Assembly (NCBI GenBank): GCA_032718475.1
Contig: JAUCBJ010005809.1
Span: 1 to 64,000, forward strand
DNA: 64,000 bases
Reading direction: 5' to 3'
Origin: Nemertoderma westbladi
Taxonomy: Eukaryota; Xenacoelomorpha; Nemertodermatida; Nemertodermatidae
Positions 33,801 to 45,183 of this stretch are shown in pieces (within the stretch, counting starts at the first letter, position 1; each line of letters opens with the position of its first letter). A program made the position numbers and the translations under genes. The notes beneath the pieces are model-generated. The model saw only the letters and a list, made by a program, of their open reading frames with translations. It made no database searches and had not been told where the DNA came from.

Positions 33801-35471
33801 ACTAAGGGTTGGTTACTAAGGGTTGGTCACTAAGGGTTGGTTACTAAGGGTTGGTCACTAATCCAACGTAGAAGTAAGTTACTAAGGGTTGGTCACGTAG
33901 AAGTAAGTTACTAAGGGTTGGTCACTAAGGGTTGGTCACTAAGGGTTGGTCACTAAGGGTTGGTTACTAAGGGTTGGTTACTAAGGGTTGGTCACTAAGG
34001 GTTGGTTACTAAGGGTTGGTCACTAATCCAACGTAGAAGTAAGTTACTAAGGGTTGGTCACTAATCCAACGTAGAAGTAAGTTACTAAGGGTTGGTCACT
34101 AAGGGTTGGTTACTAAGGGTTGGTTACTAAGGGTTGGTTACTAAGGGTTGGTCACTAAGGGTTGGTCACTAAGGGTTGGTTACTAAGGGTTGGTCACTAA
34201 GGGTTGGTTACTAAGGGTTGGTCACTAAGGGTTGGTCACTAAGGGTTGGTTACTAAGGGTTGGTCACTAAGGGTTGGTTACTAAGGGTTGGTCACTAAGG
34301 GTTGGTCACTAAGGGTTGGTTACTAAGGGTTGGTCACTAAGGGTTGGTTACTAAGGGTTGGTCACTAAGGGTTGGTTACTAAGGGTTGGTCACTAAGGGT
34401 TGGTCACTAAGGGTTGGTCACTAAGGGTTGGTTACTAAGGGTTGGTCACTAAGGGTTGGTTACTAAGGGTTGGTCACTAAGGGTTGGTCACTAAGGGTTG
34501 GTCACTAAGGGTTGGTTACTAAGGGTTGGTCACTAAGGGTTGGTTACTAAGGGTTGGTCACTAAGGGTTGGTTACTAAGGGTTGGTCACTAAGGGTTGGT
34601 CACTAAGGGTTGGTTACTAAGGGTTGGTCACTAAGGGTTGGTTACTAAGGGTTGGTCACTAAGGGTTGGTCACTAAGGGTTGGTCACTAAGGGTTGGTCA
34701 CTAAGGGTTGGTTACTAAGGGTTGGTTACTAAGGGTTGGTTACTAAGGGTTGGTCACTAAGGGTTGGTCACTAAGGGTTGGTCACTAAGGGTTGGTTACT
34801 AAGGGTTGGTTACTAAGGGTTGGTCACTAAGGGTTGGTTACTAAGGGTTGGTCACTAATCCAACGTAGAAGTAAGTTACTAAGGGTTGGTCACTAATCCT
34901 AAGGGTTGGTCACGTAGAAGTAAGTTACTAAGGGTTGGTCACTAAGGGTTGGTCACTAAGGGTTGGTCACTAAGGGTTGGTTACTAAGGGTTGGTCACTA
35001 AGGGTTGGTTACTAAGGGTTGGTCACTAAGGGTTGGTCACTAATCCAACGTAGAAGTAAGTTACTAAGGGTTGGTCACTAAGGGTTGGTCACTAAGGGTT
35101 GGTCACTAAGGGTTGGTTACTAAGGGTTGGTCACTAAGGGTTGGTTACTAAGGGTTGGTCACTAAGGGTTGGTCACGTAGAAGTAAGTTACTAAGGGTTG
35201 GTCACTAAGGGTTGGTCACTAATCCAACGTAGAAGTAAGTTACTAAGGGTTGGTCACTAATCCTAAGGGTTGGTCACGTAGAAGTAAGTTACTAAGGGTT
35301 GGTCACTAAGGGTTGGTCACTAATCCAACGTAGAAGTAAGTTACTAAGGGTTGGTCACTAATCCTAAGGGTTGGTCACGTAGAAGTAAGTTACTAAGGGT
35401 TGGTCACTAAGGGTTGGTCACTAAGGGTTGGTCACTAAGGGTTGGTTACTAAGGGTTGGTCACTAATCCAA
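27849..35471. repeat. 14-bp satellite array, about 7.6 kb
   Basis: The basic unit is ACTAAGGGTTGGTY, where Y is T or C and almost no other position varies. Roughly 500 copies are present. The first 1.3 kb (to about 29140) is almost pure 14-mer. From there on, blocks are interrupted by CTAATCCAACGTAGAAGTAAG and by CTAATCCTAAGGGTTGGTCAC followed by GTAGAAGTAAG. The array starts with CGTAGAAGTAAGTTAC and ends with GGTCACTAATCCAA. The interruptions combine exactly these two edge sequences. No coding potential. Confidence 0.97.
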
Positions 35472-35704
35472 GATTGCAGGAAAATATTTAATTTTATTAT
35501 TTATTTATTAATTTATTATCGTACATTATAGTTCATATACAATCAAATATAAGTAACAGCTACTGTAATAATAAGGTATAACGTAAGTACAGTGATTACA
35601 ATCGATAATTAATAATATTAAATTAATGTGTGCAGATAAATATTTTATGTAATTCAATTCGGACTCAGAGAATCCAAGCACAGTCAAATCATTTGTTTTA
35701 CTGT

Positions 35705-36259
35705 AAACTAGGCACGCACATCCAACCTAAAGTATAAACTAGGCACGCAAATCAAACCTAAAGTATAAACTAGGCACGCACATCCAACCTAAAGTATAAA
35801 CTAGGCACGCAAATCAAACCTAAAGTATAAACTAGGCACGCACATCCAACCTAAAGTATAAACTGGGCACGCACATCCAACCTAAAGTATAAACTGGGCA
35901 CGCACATCCATCCTAAAGTATAAACTAGGCACGCACATCCAACCTAAAGTATAAACTAGGCACGCACATCCAACCTAAAGTATAAACTAGGCACGCACAT
36001 CCAACCTAAAGTATAAACTAGGCACGCACATCCAACCTAAAGTATAAACTAGGCACGCACATCCAACCTAAAGTATAAACTAGGCACGCACATCCAACCT
36101 AAAGTATAAACTAGGCACGCACATCCAACCTAAAGTATAAACTAGGCACGCATATCCAACCTAAAGTATAAACTAGGCACGCACATCCAACCTAAAGTAT
36201 AAACTAGGCACGCACATCCAACCTAAAGTATAAACTAGACACGCACATCCAACCTAAAG
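35705..36259. repeat. 31-bp tandem array, about 18 copies
   Basis: The unit is AAACTAGGCACGCACATCC followed by AACCTAAAGTAT. The second and fourth units share CAAATCAAACC variants, and two middle units have CTGGG for CTAGG. Otherwise the copies are almost identical, so the array is recent. Confidence 0.97.
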
Positions 36260-37925
36260 CGTATTTTATAAGAGTAAAAGAGGCTAGAGAATATGATATA
36301 TCTAATCTAACCCACACTTTAATTGTCTCAATCGAAAAAACGCGTGCAGTATCTATTAATTATTCATTGTAGTTGGCCCTTAAAAATATATGATATAAAT
36401 ATGTATTAGTGGTGGTGGGTAGTAGGTTTCATTGATTGTGCTAGAATGGAATAAAGCATATTGCCCACCCACCCAAAAGTATTTCGTATTCGAGTCATAG
36501 TAATCAATTTTGGGAAATATACAAGTTGGCCCTCATTTACTATTTATGATGAAATCTAAGGACAAACACGAATTATATAAGTAGAAATTATGGTGTGGGT
36601 ATTAATGATTTTTAATGAGGAACAAGCTGGTTATAAGCGTAAATATATGAAATATTTCTAAGTCGCGATTTTGGACACAAAGAACTCATTGTATTAAAAA
36701 CGTATAAAAGTCAAAAATGTTTAGAATCATCGATAATAGTGGGGTAGGCAAAATTCAAAATCCACAAAGGGCGGGAAATTTGAAATTACGTTTTTGCATG
36801 TACGTTTTTGCCCCTTTAAATCGTGAACCAAGGGTCCAAATAAAAAGCCGATTTCAGAGTCGAAATCAGCACACTCCAGTTACCTAAGAGAAATATCCTG
36901 ATAAGGTTTAGTTAGTGTTTATCAAATAATTAAAGAAATAAATATTATTCTAGAACTTTGGCGAGCTACAAAACATTCCGGTATGGTAAAACAGACCGGA
37001 CAAGATATTCGTTGTCAACGACTTCGACGAATATAGGACGAAAATAGGAGTTTTCATCCTATTTTGAGATGATTTAGTTTTTACAAAAAAAATTTTATTT
37101 TTGTCAATATTCTAGAATTACGGATAGAACTACGGATGATACGATGCTTTCGATGTTGGATAGAGGAAAGATAGCTCTAGAAGAAATATTAACCAACTTT
37201 TTCCAAAGTGGCCGGGAAAAGTAGCAACAAATGAGGTCGCAAAAACCGCACATATCGCAAATGCGTAAAAATTCGAAAACGACATTCCACGCACCAATTT
37301 TTATTATTAGAGCTACGACATCGCAACTACTTTTAATAGAGAGACCGAAGAGGGTAGAAACTTTTTCGATCTGGGTAGTGTTTAGTTTCGAGCGGTCTTC
37401 CTCCCGAAAATTGGGGCCAAATATTTGCAACTCGCAAAAACCCCCGATATTCGAAGCTCTATTTATCGAGAAAACTTATCCCCTGGCCTTGAAATTAGAA
37501 TCCGATGGAATAACTTTTTATTCTCTACAAAATCGCTTAACATTGCTTTTATAAAAATCTAATTTCTAATGTACCAATTTCGGGTCCGTAGGGGCCCTCA
37601 AGCAAAATTCAAAGTTCCGTAGCTCATCCTCATCCACCTAGTTATTTTTTTCAAAAAATCTTCCAATTAAACCTTAGAATTGCAAGTAGTTGACCTAGCA
37701 AGAGCATACCGGTAGAAATCAGCCTATTGGTCAAGGAATACGTCGCCACATAGAAAAATAGTATCCTTCCGGCATACAATAATAATCAATAAAATATAAG
37801 TCGTACCCAGGGTCTAATTTAGCCTCTAGGACATAAGACTCACAAATAGATACGATCTAAAGTCGTGTCTGGATCTAAGGTCGCACCCCCCTGGTTCACA
37901 CCCGAGATCTAAGTTCTCCCGAGAA
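36260..37925. other. Spacer without recognised gene
   Basis: AT-rich sequence. At 37104-37554 both strands are open for about 107 codons, but neither peptide resembles a family I know and the composition is spacer-like. A repeated idea such as TTTTTGCATGTACGTTTTTGC appears near 36785. Treated as non-coding. Confidence 0.4.
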
Positions 37926-38703
37926 TCTATTTATTTATTTATTTCCTTTCCATTATCGGGCACTAATGACCCATGCTACTGTACGTACATTTTTAATATA
38001 CTAAACGAAACACATAGCACAAAAATTAATTACGGTTGGACCCTACAATCTATAATTAAATTCACAGTGACCGACAACCGACCAAAGAAAAAAGAACAAA
38101 AATGAAACCAATAGAACTTCATTATACACTATCATTACAAAGTGAAAAATGCAAAAAAATACAAAAAAAAACAAAAAATTTACGAGGGTGGATATTTATG
38201 GCCCAGTATTGCGAATATATTAATTATACAATATTACACAGATAGAAGTACTTCCCAACGGTCCCGTAAAGTCGAGGACGTACAAATATTAAAACAAACT
38301 GAAAGTAAATCGTTACTAGAAGACGCTACTCGCCTTGCGAGCGAGCCTGCCGCAACCCTACATATTGCTACAAAAGTATTAACTCGATTATTTACAAAAA
38401 TTGTATCCGCGTCATCACAGCGACTATACTTAAAAAGTAACCTGAACGCAGTATTGTAGGCTACACGGACCTTACGCAGATCCTCAACTCTAAATATACT
38501 CCACAGTGAAGTACAATAAAGACTGTAACAATAAGTTTTAAATAACGCTCGTTTCACTGGCAATGAGCAACCGCCAAAGAAACGTGCTAACTGGTTACCA
38601 CGGCGATAAAGAGAACGCTTAGCAACCATCATATCAGACTCATCTGACAGTGAACTACTAAGTCTGTGTCCTAGATAAGTAAGTTCTTTTACGCAAGGTA
38701 TTA
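37926..38703 (-). pseudogene. LINE relic: RT C-terminus and 3' end
   Basis: The minus strand reads KELTYLGHRLSSSLSDESD followed by RRGNQLARFFGGCSLPVKRALFKTYC, SLYCTSLWSIF and KVRVAYNTAFRLLF. This is the region after the catalytic core in a LINE group with YCTSLY/LRVAYN motifs (Rex1/CR1-like). The frame is open to 38234. The element ends at an (AAAT)n tail (TATTTATTTATTTATTT on the + strand, 37927-37943). The copy is strongly 5'-truncated and differs from the LINEs at 5180 and 6956. Confidence 0.8.
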
Positions 38704-38749
38704 TTTTACCACATCACACACACCACATCTAATATTATGGGTTTTTAGA

Positions 38750-38880
38750 GCTCGCTGCAGTTCGTTTCCTGGTCGTTTCAGGTTTTTACAGACCATTCCA
38801 GGTCGTTTCAGGTCTTTACAGCTCATTCCAGGTCGTTTCAGTTCGTTTCAGCTCATTTCAGGTCGTTTCAAGCCGTCTGG
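38750..38880. repeat. Short tandem repeat of CAGGTCGTTT words
   Basis: CAGGTCGTTTCAG, CAGCTCATTCCAG and CAGTTCGTTT variants follow each other with a period of about 10-13 bases. No function is visible. Confidence 0.7.
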
Positions 38881-39434
38881 TGTTTCTAGTAGGGAGGCTA
38901 TGATACTCTTTGTCACTCACTTAGATCTGTAAGAATCTGTAAGAATGGAAGTTGAATTCATTCTGCATTTTAAATTAAAATTTACATTTTTAATAACTGT
39001 ACTAATTTGTGATGATAGAAAAGAGGGGGAAAGTTATTAGTGGTGACCACACAATAGTACAGATGGTCGACCCGATACCAGCAATACAAATCAAAGGAAT
39101 TATTTGGAAGATACGTTGGGGATTATTATGTAAACTTATTTACTTGTATAATGTATAGTATTATGGCTCAAATTAATTAAGTATACATGCACTCATTCAT
39201 CAATGGCTGACCTGAATCTATTTAGTCTATATTAATGTTGTTCACATTTGATTCCCCTATATATCTACTTGTAGTTGATTAATTACATTTAACTAATATG
39301 TAATGAAGGATATAAACTGAGTAGCTAATTAGTTAGGTATAAAGGTATATAAATTATCTGTTTTAGAGGCGTTTAGCATTTGTGTTGTGAAATAAAGTAA
39401 GCATTCCACAAAATTGCCTTTTCCTTCTACTAAT
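38881..39434. other. AT-rich spacer, no gene seen
   Basis: No open frame of note and no recognisable repeat copy. Confidence 0.5.
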
Positions 39435-39637
39435 GGCAGATAGGGTGGAAACTGGACTCAATAAAATCCATCCCTCTCCAGTGTAAAATCGACGCAAATA
39501 ACCGCTGATTACTCTCAAAAATAAAAATGTAACCTGTTGAATTTATTGTTTTGGTTAAAATAACGTGCCACTGTAGCCTGTTCCTTTCCCTAAATTTAGG
39601 ATTAACATTGAGGCGGGATATTAATTCGCCAAGATGG
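39435..39637 (-). mobile_element. LINE 3'-tail copy 3
   Basis: Aligns along its length with 341-560 and with the 3' UTR at 6956-7160, from GCAGATAGGG to CGCCAAGATGG. Like copy 1 it stops at CCAAGATGG, here followed directly by a poly-C tract of 24 bases (39639-39662). Confidence 0.75.
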
Positions 39638-39662
39638 TCCCCCCCCCCCCCCCCCCCCCCCC

Positions 39663-40925
39663 TGTCTCGAGCAAGGGATGGAAAAGGTTGAGAAAAGGAA
39701 GAAAGGGAAATTTTGTGGAATAAATTGTCATAGTAAAATCAAATAAAATTGTATTATTCTGTTACCAAATACAGTACGTAGGAAATTACAAAGTTAATAT
39801 TCATTCATATACTGTAGACAGAGCCGCAAAATAACACTAATGCGGTACCTTATATTTATATTGTTCCATGATTTACACTACTACAGTAGGCCTATATATT
39901 CTCCTCTCCATGGATGTAACAATTTCGTTTTTCCCAAGTCTATGTAGGATTATCACTTTCAAGTTGGTCTATATGTCGTAGCCGAAATTCGTTGTGATTT
40001 CGTCGGTGTCCAAGTCTCACCCCCATATAACAACGTACACGTATGCTGTGGAAGTCTAGAACGCTGCATGTCCTACTAGCCCCACCCACCCCCTATTCCC
40101 CAATCCCATTCCCATTCCCGTTCCCATCCCTTAAGCTGCAGCCCTTGACTAGATTTGCTATTGGCTGCTGCCCTCTCCTATCGGCAATGGATGTATTTTC
40201 TATTACTATTATCAATTATTATGGTAAAATGTGTTTATAATTAATTATTATATGTTTATGTCCGGTTATGTCCGGTTATGTTACGTTTGGGAATAAGTTA
40301 ACTTGAACTTGTCATCGGGGAAAACTCAAGTTTGTATTCTTACACAGCGTCTTGCCGCTTTTTCTAAGATAAATTTATTAGGTTGTAATTACTAATCAAT
40401 AACTCATTCATTCTTATCACCACATTCAAAAACTTACTATTGTCTAATACTGAGTTTCAAATACTGCAGTGTTTATTAGTTTGGAAAGCAAAGAGTAATA
40501 TAAAGCCGAGTATAACCTATAAAATCACAATAATAACCTCAATAAACGACCGAATTAGGCCTGTTTTAATACATTATCATTAATATTTATATTATTTGGG
40601 ATAATTATAAGGAAATATTATAATGTAACTGTATGTAATTCAGTCTCTGATAATTCCTTTATATATTGTCAAAATAAATTAATGAGAAAAAGTTACCACT
40701 TGTTTATTTCGATAATTTTATGAATAATAATAAATTAGGGCAGTGCAAACCTTTACTTAAAATATTTGTAAAATAAACAATTAGATATAATAAGATACAT
40801 TAGTATTCATTATTAGTGTTACTGTTATATATCATTCGCAATTAATATTGATCCGGCATTCATTTCACTAATAAATCTTAATTAATATATATTTATCCAA
40901 TAAACTCAATGTTTCTCAATAAGCA
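39663..40925. other. Region upstream of the transporter gene
   Basis: AT-rich apart from a C-rich patch at 40078-40130. A duplicated TCCGGTTATG lies near 40261-40280. The last 200 bases before the gene are extremely AT-rich. I see no TATA-plus-initiator arrangement that I would commit to, so the promoter is not located. Confidence 0.4.
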
Positions 40926-42269
40926 ATGACGTCATGCAAGGAGCGGCTTCGCGCATTTTGGTTAAACACCATGCTTTGTACCTGTCTCACAGACTTATTC
41001 AAATGGCACCGACGTCACTTGGTTACAATCGGTTCCAGTTGTATTATATTCTCATTTGGAACGCTACTAACCACCGGCAACATGAACCAATATGTGACGT
41101 CATACATCAGGGCATTTTCGACACCGAAATCGTTAACATTGGAAGATTTCACATGGGTTCACGGGGTCATGCAGTTTACTGAGGGATGCGCGATGTTGGC
41201 TTGCGGGTTCCTTTGTTCCAGAATAGGTACTAAATTAGTTGCTGGGATCGGATGCTGTCTGGTCATCCTCGGTATATTCCTATCCTACGTTACTGTAACG
41301 TCTTCCTTCTACGTATTCGTCCTCAGTTACGGCGCCCTTATCGGCTTCGGAATCGGACTAGCCTACGTGCCGAGTCTTTCCATGGCACTCAGTTGGAATC
41401 CACGCCATCAAGCGGTGGTTAACGGAATCGTGAGCGGCTGCATAGGTGTAGGGGGCGCTGCGCTCGAGTTGCTACAGACGCGACTGATCAACCCGGATGA
41501 GCTGCCGACCGACGCGAGGGGTTTCTTCCCGCACCCGGAGTATCTCAATCTGAAACCCGCTCTGCTCCAGATCGGGAGTCTCATGCTGCTCGTTTACGTT
41601 TTCTCGCTGTTTCTCGTCTCGGATGACGCCAAGCTCGACGACTCTCAAGATGAATCCGCGTATCTAAAGTCCCTGGACGAGAAAAACGGTAAAGTCGAGA
41701 TGACACCGTCGCAAATGGTAAAATCCAAGCAGTTCTACATCCTTCTATTCGCCTTCTTCTTCCACATGATGGGTTTTATATTTTTTATCGCTCTCTTTAA
41801 GGATTACGGTTCCACCTTCATTCATGACGACGAGTTTCTGACTTGGGTGGGTATATCCGCTAATATTTCCTACACGGTCGGCGGACTCATCTGGGGGATC
41901 GTTGCTCAGAAAATCGGTTTCAAGAGGTCGGTGATCGCCGCTGAGTGTCTCATCATGGTGGAGATTCCAGGTCTGGTGTTGGCTCCATTGGTGCAGCCGG
42001 TGTTCTACCTGGTATGGATTGTACTCTTGTATTTGCCTCTTTCTGTGGCGTTCACTACATTTCCGACTGCGATCATACAGTCTTTTGGCGTAGAAAATGC
42101 GCAAACAAACATCGCGCTGATTCTCTCATCCGCGGGTTTCTCGGGTATTATCTGCTCTCTCATCGCCACACTCCTCACGTCCACTATCGGATGGATCGCT
42201 ATGTTTGGTTTACTTATTGCCCTCTTTATGATTTCATTTTTCCTTATTCTCTTTTACAAAGAATATTAA
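40926..42269 (+). CDS. Major facilitator superfamily transporter, OFA/monocarboxylate-like
   Basis: A complete 447-residue frame without introns, from ATG to TAA. The hydropathy pattern fits twelve membrane helices in two halves: helix 1 at about residues 33-51 (IGSSCIIFSFGTLL), the next at 79-98, 104-124, 129-150, 160-180 and 213-233. A charged cytoplasmic loop follows (about 235-265, SDDAKLDDSQDESAYLKSLDEKNGK), then six more helices from about 270. The helix 2-3 loop has CSRIGTKLVAG, the shortened R-x-G motif of this superfamily. MNQYVTSYIR after helix 1 and the DFTW motif before helix 2 resemble the oxalate:formate antiporter/monocarboxylate group. The substrate is likely a small organic anion, but that is inference. 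A stop codon (TAA) lies two codons upstream of this ATG, supporting the start. GC content is far above the flanks. A single-exon structure is unusual for a transporter in an animal genome: it may be a retrocopy, a transferred gene, or naturally intronless. Confidence 0.85.
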   Translation: MTSCKERLRAFWLNTMLCTCLTDLFKWHRRHLVTIGSSCIIFSFGTLLTTGNMNQYVTSYIRAFSTPKSLTLEDFTWVHGVMQFTEGCAMLACGFLCSRIGTKLVAGIGCCLVILGIFLSYVTVTSSFYVFVLSYGALIGFGIGLAYVPSLSMALSWNPRHQAVVNGIVSGCIGVGGAALELLQTRLINPDELPTDARGFFPHPEYLNLKPALLQIGSLMLLVYVFSLFLVSDDAKLDDSQDESAYLKSLDEKNGKVEMTPSQMVKSKQFYILLFAFFFHMMGFIFFIALFKDYGSTFIHDDEFLTWVGISANISYTVGGLIWGIVAQKIGFKRSVIAAECLIMVEIPGLVLAPLVQPVFYLVWIVLLYLPLSVAFTTFPTAIIQSFGVENAQTNIALILSSAGFSGIICSLIATLLTSTIGWIAMFGLLIALFMISFFLILFYKEY

Positions 42270-42389
42270 ATATTATATTTTCAGCGATATAAATTTTATT
42301 TTGAGGTTTTAGTATTTTTTTTTCTTAGGAAATAATCATACATTTTATTTTTGGGACGTTAGAAATTATACTTAGTATTAGTTGTGCCG

Positions 42390-42395
42390 AATAAA
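42390..42395 (+). terminator. Poly(A) signal AATAAA for the transporter gene
   Basis: AATAAA 120 nt after the transporter stop codon, the first exact match downstream. Confidence 0.5.
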
Positions 42396-44079
42396 AATTA
42401 TAACGTTAATTCTTTGAGAATATCTAGGAAATGCAGAAGTTGCAAGCCGGAAGTTTTTAAAAATCAATTGAATTCGAAGTATAATAAATTGTATTAATGA
42501 TCAATATTTGTTGGTTTATCTAATTGACATTAAGATTAATTATTTACTCAATGTAATTATTAATGATATCTTTATTAGTATAAATACTTTATACACGTAA
42601 AAAGTAAGTTTTTCCAAAGAACACCAGGTTAATTAATTTGATGAGCGTAGCGAGCGATATTAACGTTAATTCAAAGAATTCAAAGGAAGATAATTTTTAG
42701 ATACTTTTACCATTTAGTAGGCCTACTGTACTTATTTTTATTACACAATTCTATTTTTCTCATTCTTGATTACGTTTGACATAAATAAATGCATATATGT
42801 AAATGTATATGTAAGTGTATTCCGGGTAACATTCCCGGCGTCTTAATGTATTAGTTAATATAAGAGGGATAAATAGCAAACGTGTGTAATAAATTAAAAA
42901 ATATTTTGCGTCCTTTTTAATTTGTTTTTTTTCTTTTAGTGCATTGTTTATTTAAATTTGGTGAGGATTAATATACGTATTTTTATTTCATATCCAGGTA
43001 ATTGTTGTTCATAACCTACAGTAAGATAGTAAATAGCCTATTTATCCACTGTGTTGCGGTCAGTGCCCATGTAAAGTTAACCATCCTACGTATTATTACC
43101 ACTGCGGTGCCTGGTGCTTTTGTAATGCATGGAGTGAAACATTATCCAATATATTTTTCATTTAAATATTAAATTTTAATAATGACTTAGGCCATTTTTG
43201 TCAAACATTTACGTAGGACATTGTTAAGGGGAGTAGTAGATACAGGCATCCAATTTTTTTCAATTTTTTTTTTCCTGTTTCATCTAGAGCAAATTTTTAT
43301 CAAGATCCCAAATTTGAAAACCGTTTAGCAAGATCTGACTTACTTCTCGGGATATGGCTGTCTGACCGATTGACTGTCGGTTTGTCCGTCAATATGTCTG
43401 TCCGTCAATAAAAAGCAAACTATCTGTATAAAAAAAATTCCCTATATGGGTTTTCGTGGTCGGTGACTTTTGTGATGTCAATATTCAAATTTGGCCTCGT
43501 TGTTTCTGTCTGTATGCCTGTCAGTCTATCCGTCAAAATATAACCGACAGACTAACTGCCAAACAGACAATTTGGAAGTATCAAATGTTAAATCTGACAC
43601 TCGAAATGAATTCTGCGACCAGGACCAGGAAAACCCCTCAGGCTAAACTTTTAACTAGATTTTATGCCCTTTTCTTATATTTGACGGACTGATTGTTGGA
43701 TAGTCAGAAAAACCGACAGACAGATATACAGACAAACAAGATTTCATTAAATGTGAAAACTCACCTCAAAAATGAAATCAGCGACCAGAAAAACCCCATA
43801 GCAAAAATCTTAACAAGGCTTTGTTTTGCTAGGTATATATTGACAGACATTATTTCATAATAACAGACACTTTTTGCGCGGGAAGGTTCAAATTTTAACT
43901 GGATTTTTCTCAAAATGAGTTTATAGAATTCTTTCGGTACATTTTTCTCAGCTGCCATTTGAGATATAGACTTGAAAATTTCTCACTAGGATCATTTTTT
44001 ACCTTTAGAATAACGTTAGAATAAAGTTAACCAATTAGTTTTTTGTATTATGTACGCATAAGCACCAAATTGTGTGATT
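42396..44079. other. AT-rich spacer with degenerate CTGT/GACA repeats
   Basis: Bases 43350-43740 contain many CTGTC/GACAG words together with sequence (ATGAAATCAGCGACCAG, AAACCCC, AAACTTTTAAC) that recurs near 49480-49690. This suggests two diverged copies of an unknown dispersed repeat. No gene was identified. Confidence 0.45.
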
Positions 44080-44083
44080 TTAA

Positions 44084-45179
44084 CCCTATTACCACTGGGG
44101 TGTTTTGACCATTAGCACCACTGGGGGGGGGGGGGGGGGGGGCGATTCGGCCCACCCACTATATTTTTGTAATCGTTCAATGAAATCCTCAAAAATTTAG
44201 GCTGTTGGTGAAACTACCATAGATGAACACTACCAAACCTTAAAAAGTTAAAATTTCATAAGCAGGGAATCATAATTTTGATGAAAAATAAAAGTAGTCC
44301 CAGGACAAAATTACAAAATTTTTTTCGTTTTCTAAAAACTAATAGTGTGGCAGTGTTGGCTAGATTTAGTAGGTTTTTCAAGACGCTGAATCGAATGTGA
44401 TTATATTCCATTTCCAAAAATTGAAGTGGATGCTATTTTTCGTGCACATAAGAAGTGGGCGTGGCACTTCAAATTTTTAAAAATTGGATATTCAGAAAAT
44501 GCCCCTAATTTTTTATTTCAACGCATCTTTATAGGTTTTCTGGGCCGCTGAATCAATTGAAAGTAATATAGAAGCCTGAAGACTTAGTGGTTCGCCATTT
44601 TTGGTGCACCAAAATTAGGTCGTGGAACTTCAAATTTTGAAAAATGAAATGAAAAATTTTGGTGCACCAAAAATGGCAAACCACTAAGTCTTCAGGCTTC
44701 TATACTACTTTTAATCGATTCAGCGCTCCTGAAAACCAATAAAAATGCTTCGAAATCAAAACTTTAGTAAACTTTCCGAATGAAGTAATTTTGAAATTTT
44801 AAAGTGCCACGCCCTAATTTTGGTGCTCCAAAAATGACGTACCACTACACTTACATACTTGTATAGAGCATTAGAGTGATCCAAACCAATAAAATAAATA
44901 AAAATAGCCCAAACATAAATAATTACTAAATCACGAATGACTTTGTAAAAATCGGAAATTTCAAAAAATTTGGTGCTGGAGACCAAATTTTGAGGTGGCA
45001 CCCATATCGAAAAGTTGAAATCCAATTGCAACGTCGTTTTTTGAAAAAGATACGGCATTAAATTTGGCTAATTCTGAATAAAAATTGGGCCGGTACGTAA
45101 TGTGGTTGCATAGTTACAGCAACTAAAAACTAGGAAGGGGCCGATCCCCCCCCCCCCCCCCCCCCCAGTGGTAATAGGG
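44084..45179. mobile_element. TTAA-flanked fold-back element (piggyBac-like MITE)
   Basis: Terminal inverted repeats CCCTATTACCACTGGGG (44084-44100) and CCCCAGTGGTAATAGGG (45163-45179) are perfect over 17 bp. Both ends are flanked by TTAA (44080-44083 and 45180-45183), the hallmark target duplication of piggyBac transposons, whose ends also begin CCC. The ends lead into G and C runs of about 20. The middle is a long palindrome: 44523-44616 pairs with 44655-44748, including GGTGCACC. There is no transposase frame. The element is therefore a non-autonomous, hairpin-forming insertion; the link to a piggyBac transposase is inferred from the ends. Confidence 0.88.
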
Positions 45180-45183
45180 TTAA

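Noticed and set aside
27849-35471. Telomere or interstitial telomeric repeat
   Set aside because: The unit contains TAAGGG, but the 14-base unit has no TTAGGG-type hexamer periodicity and is bounded by unique DNA on both sides.
37104-37554. A gene of about 107 codons (either strand)
   Set aside because: Both strands are open over the same bases, and the peptides are of spacer-like composition and unrecognised.
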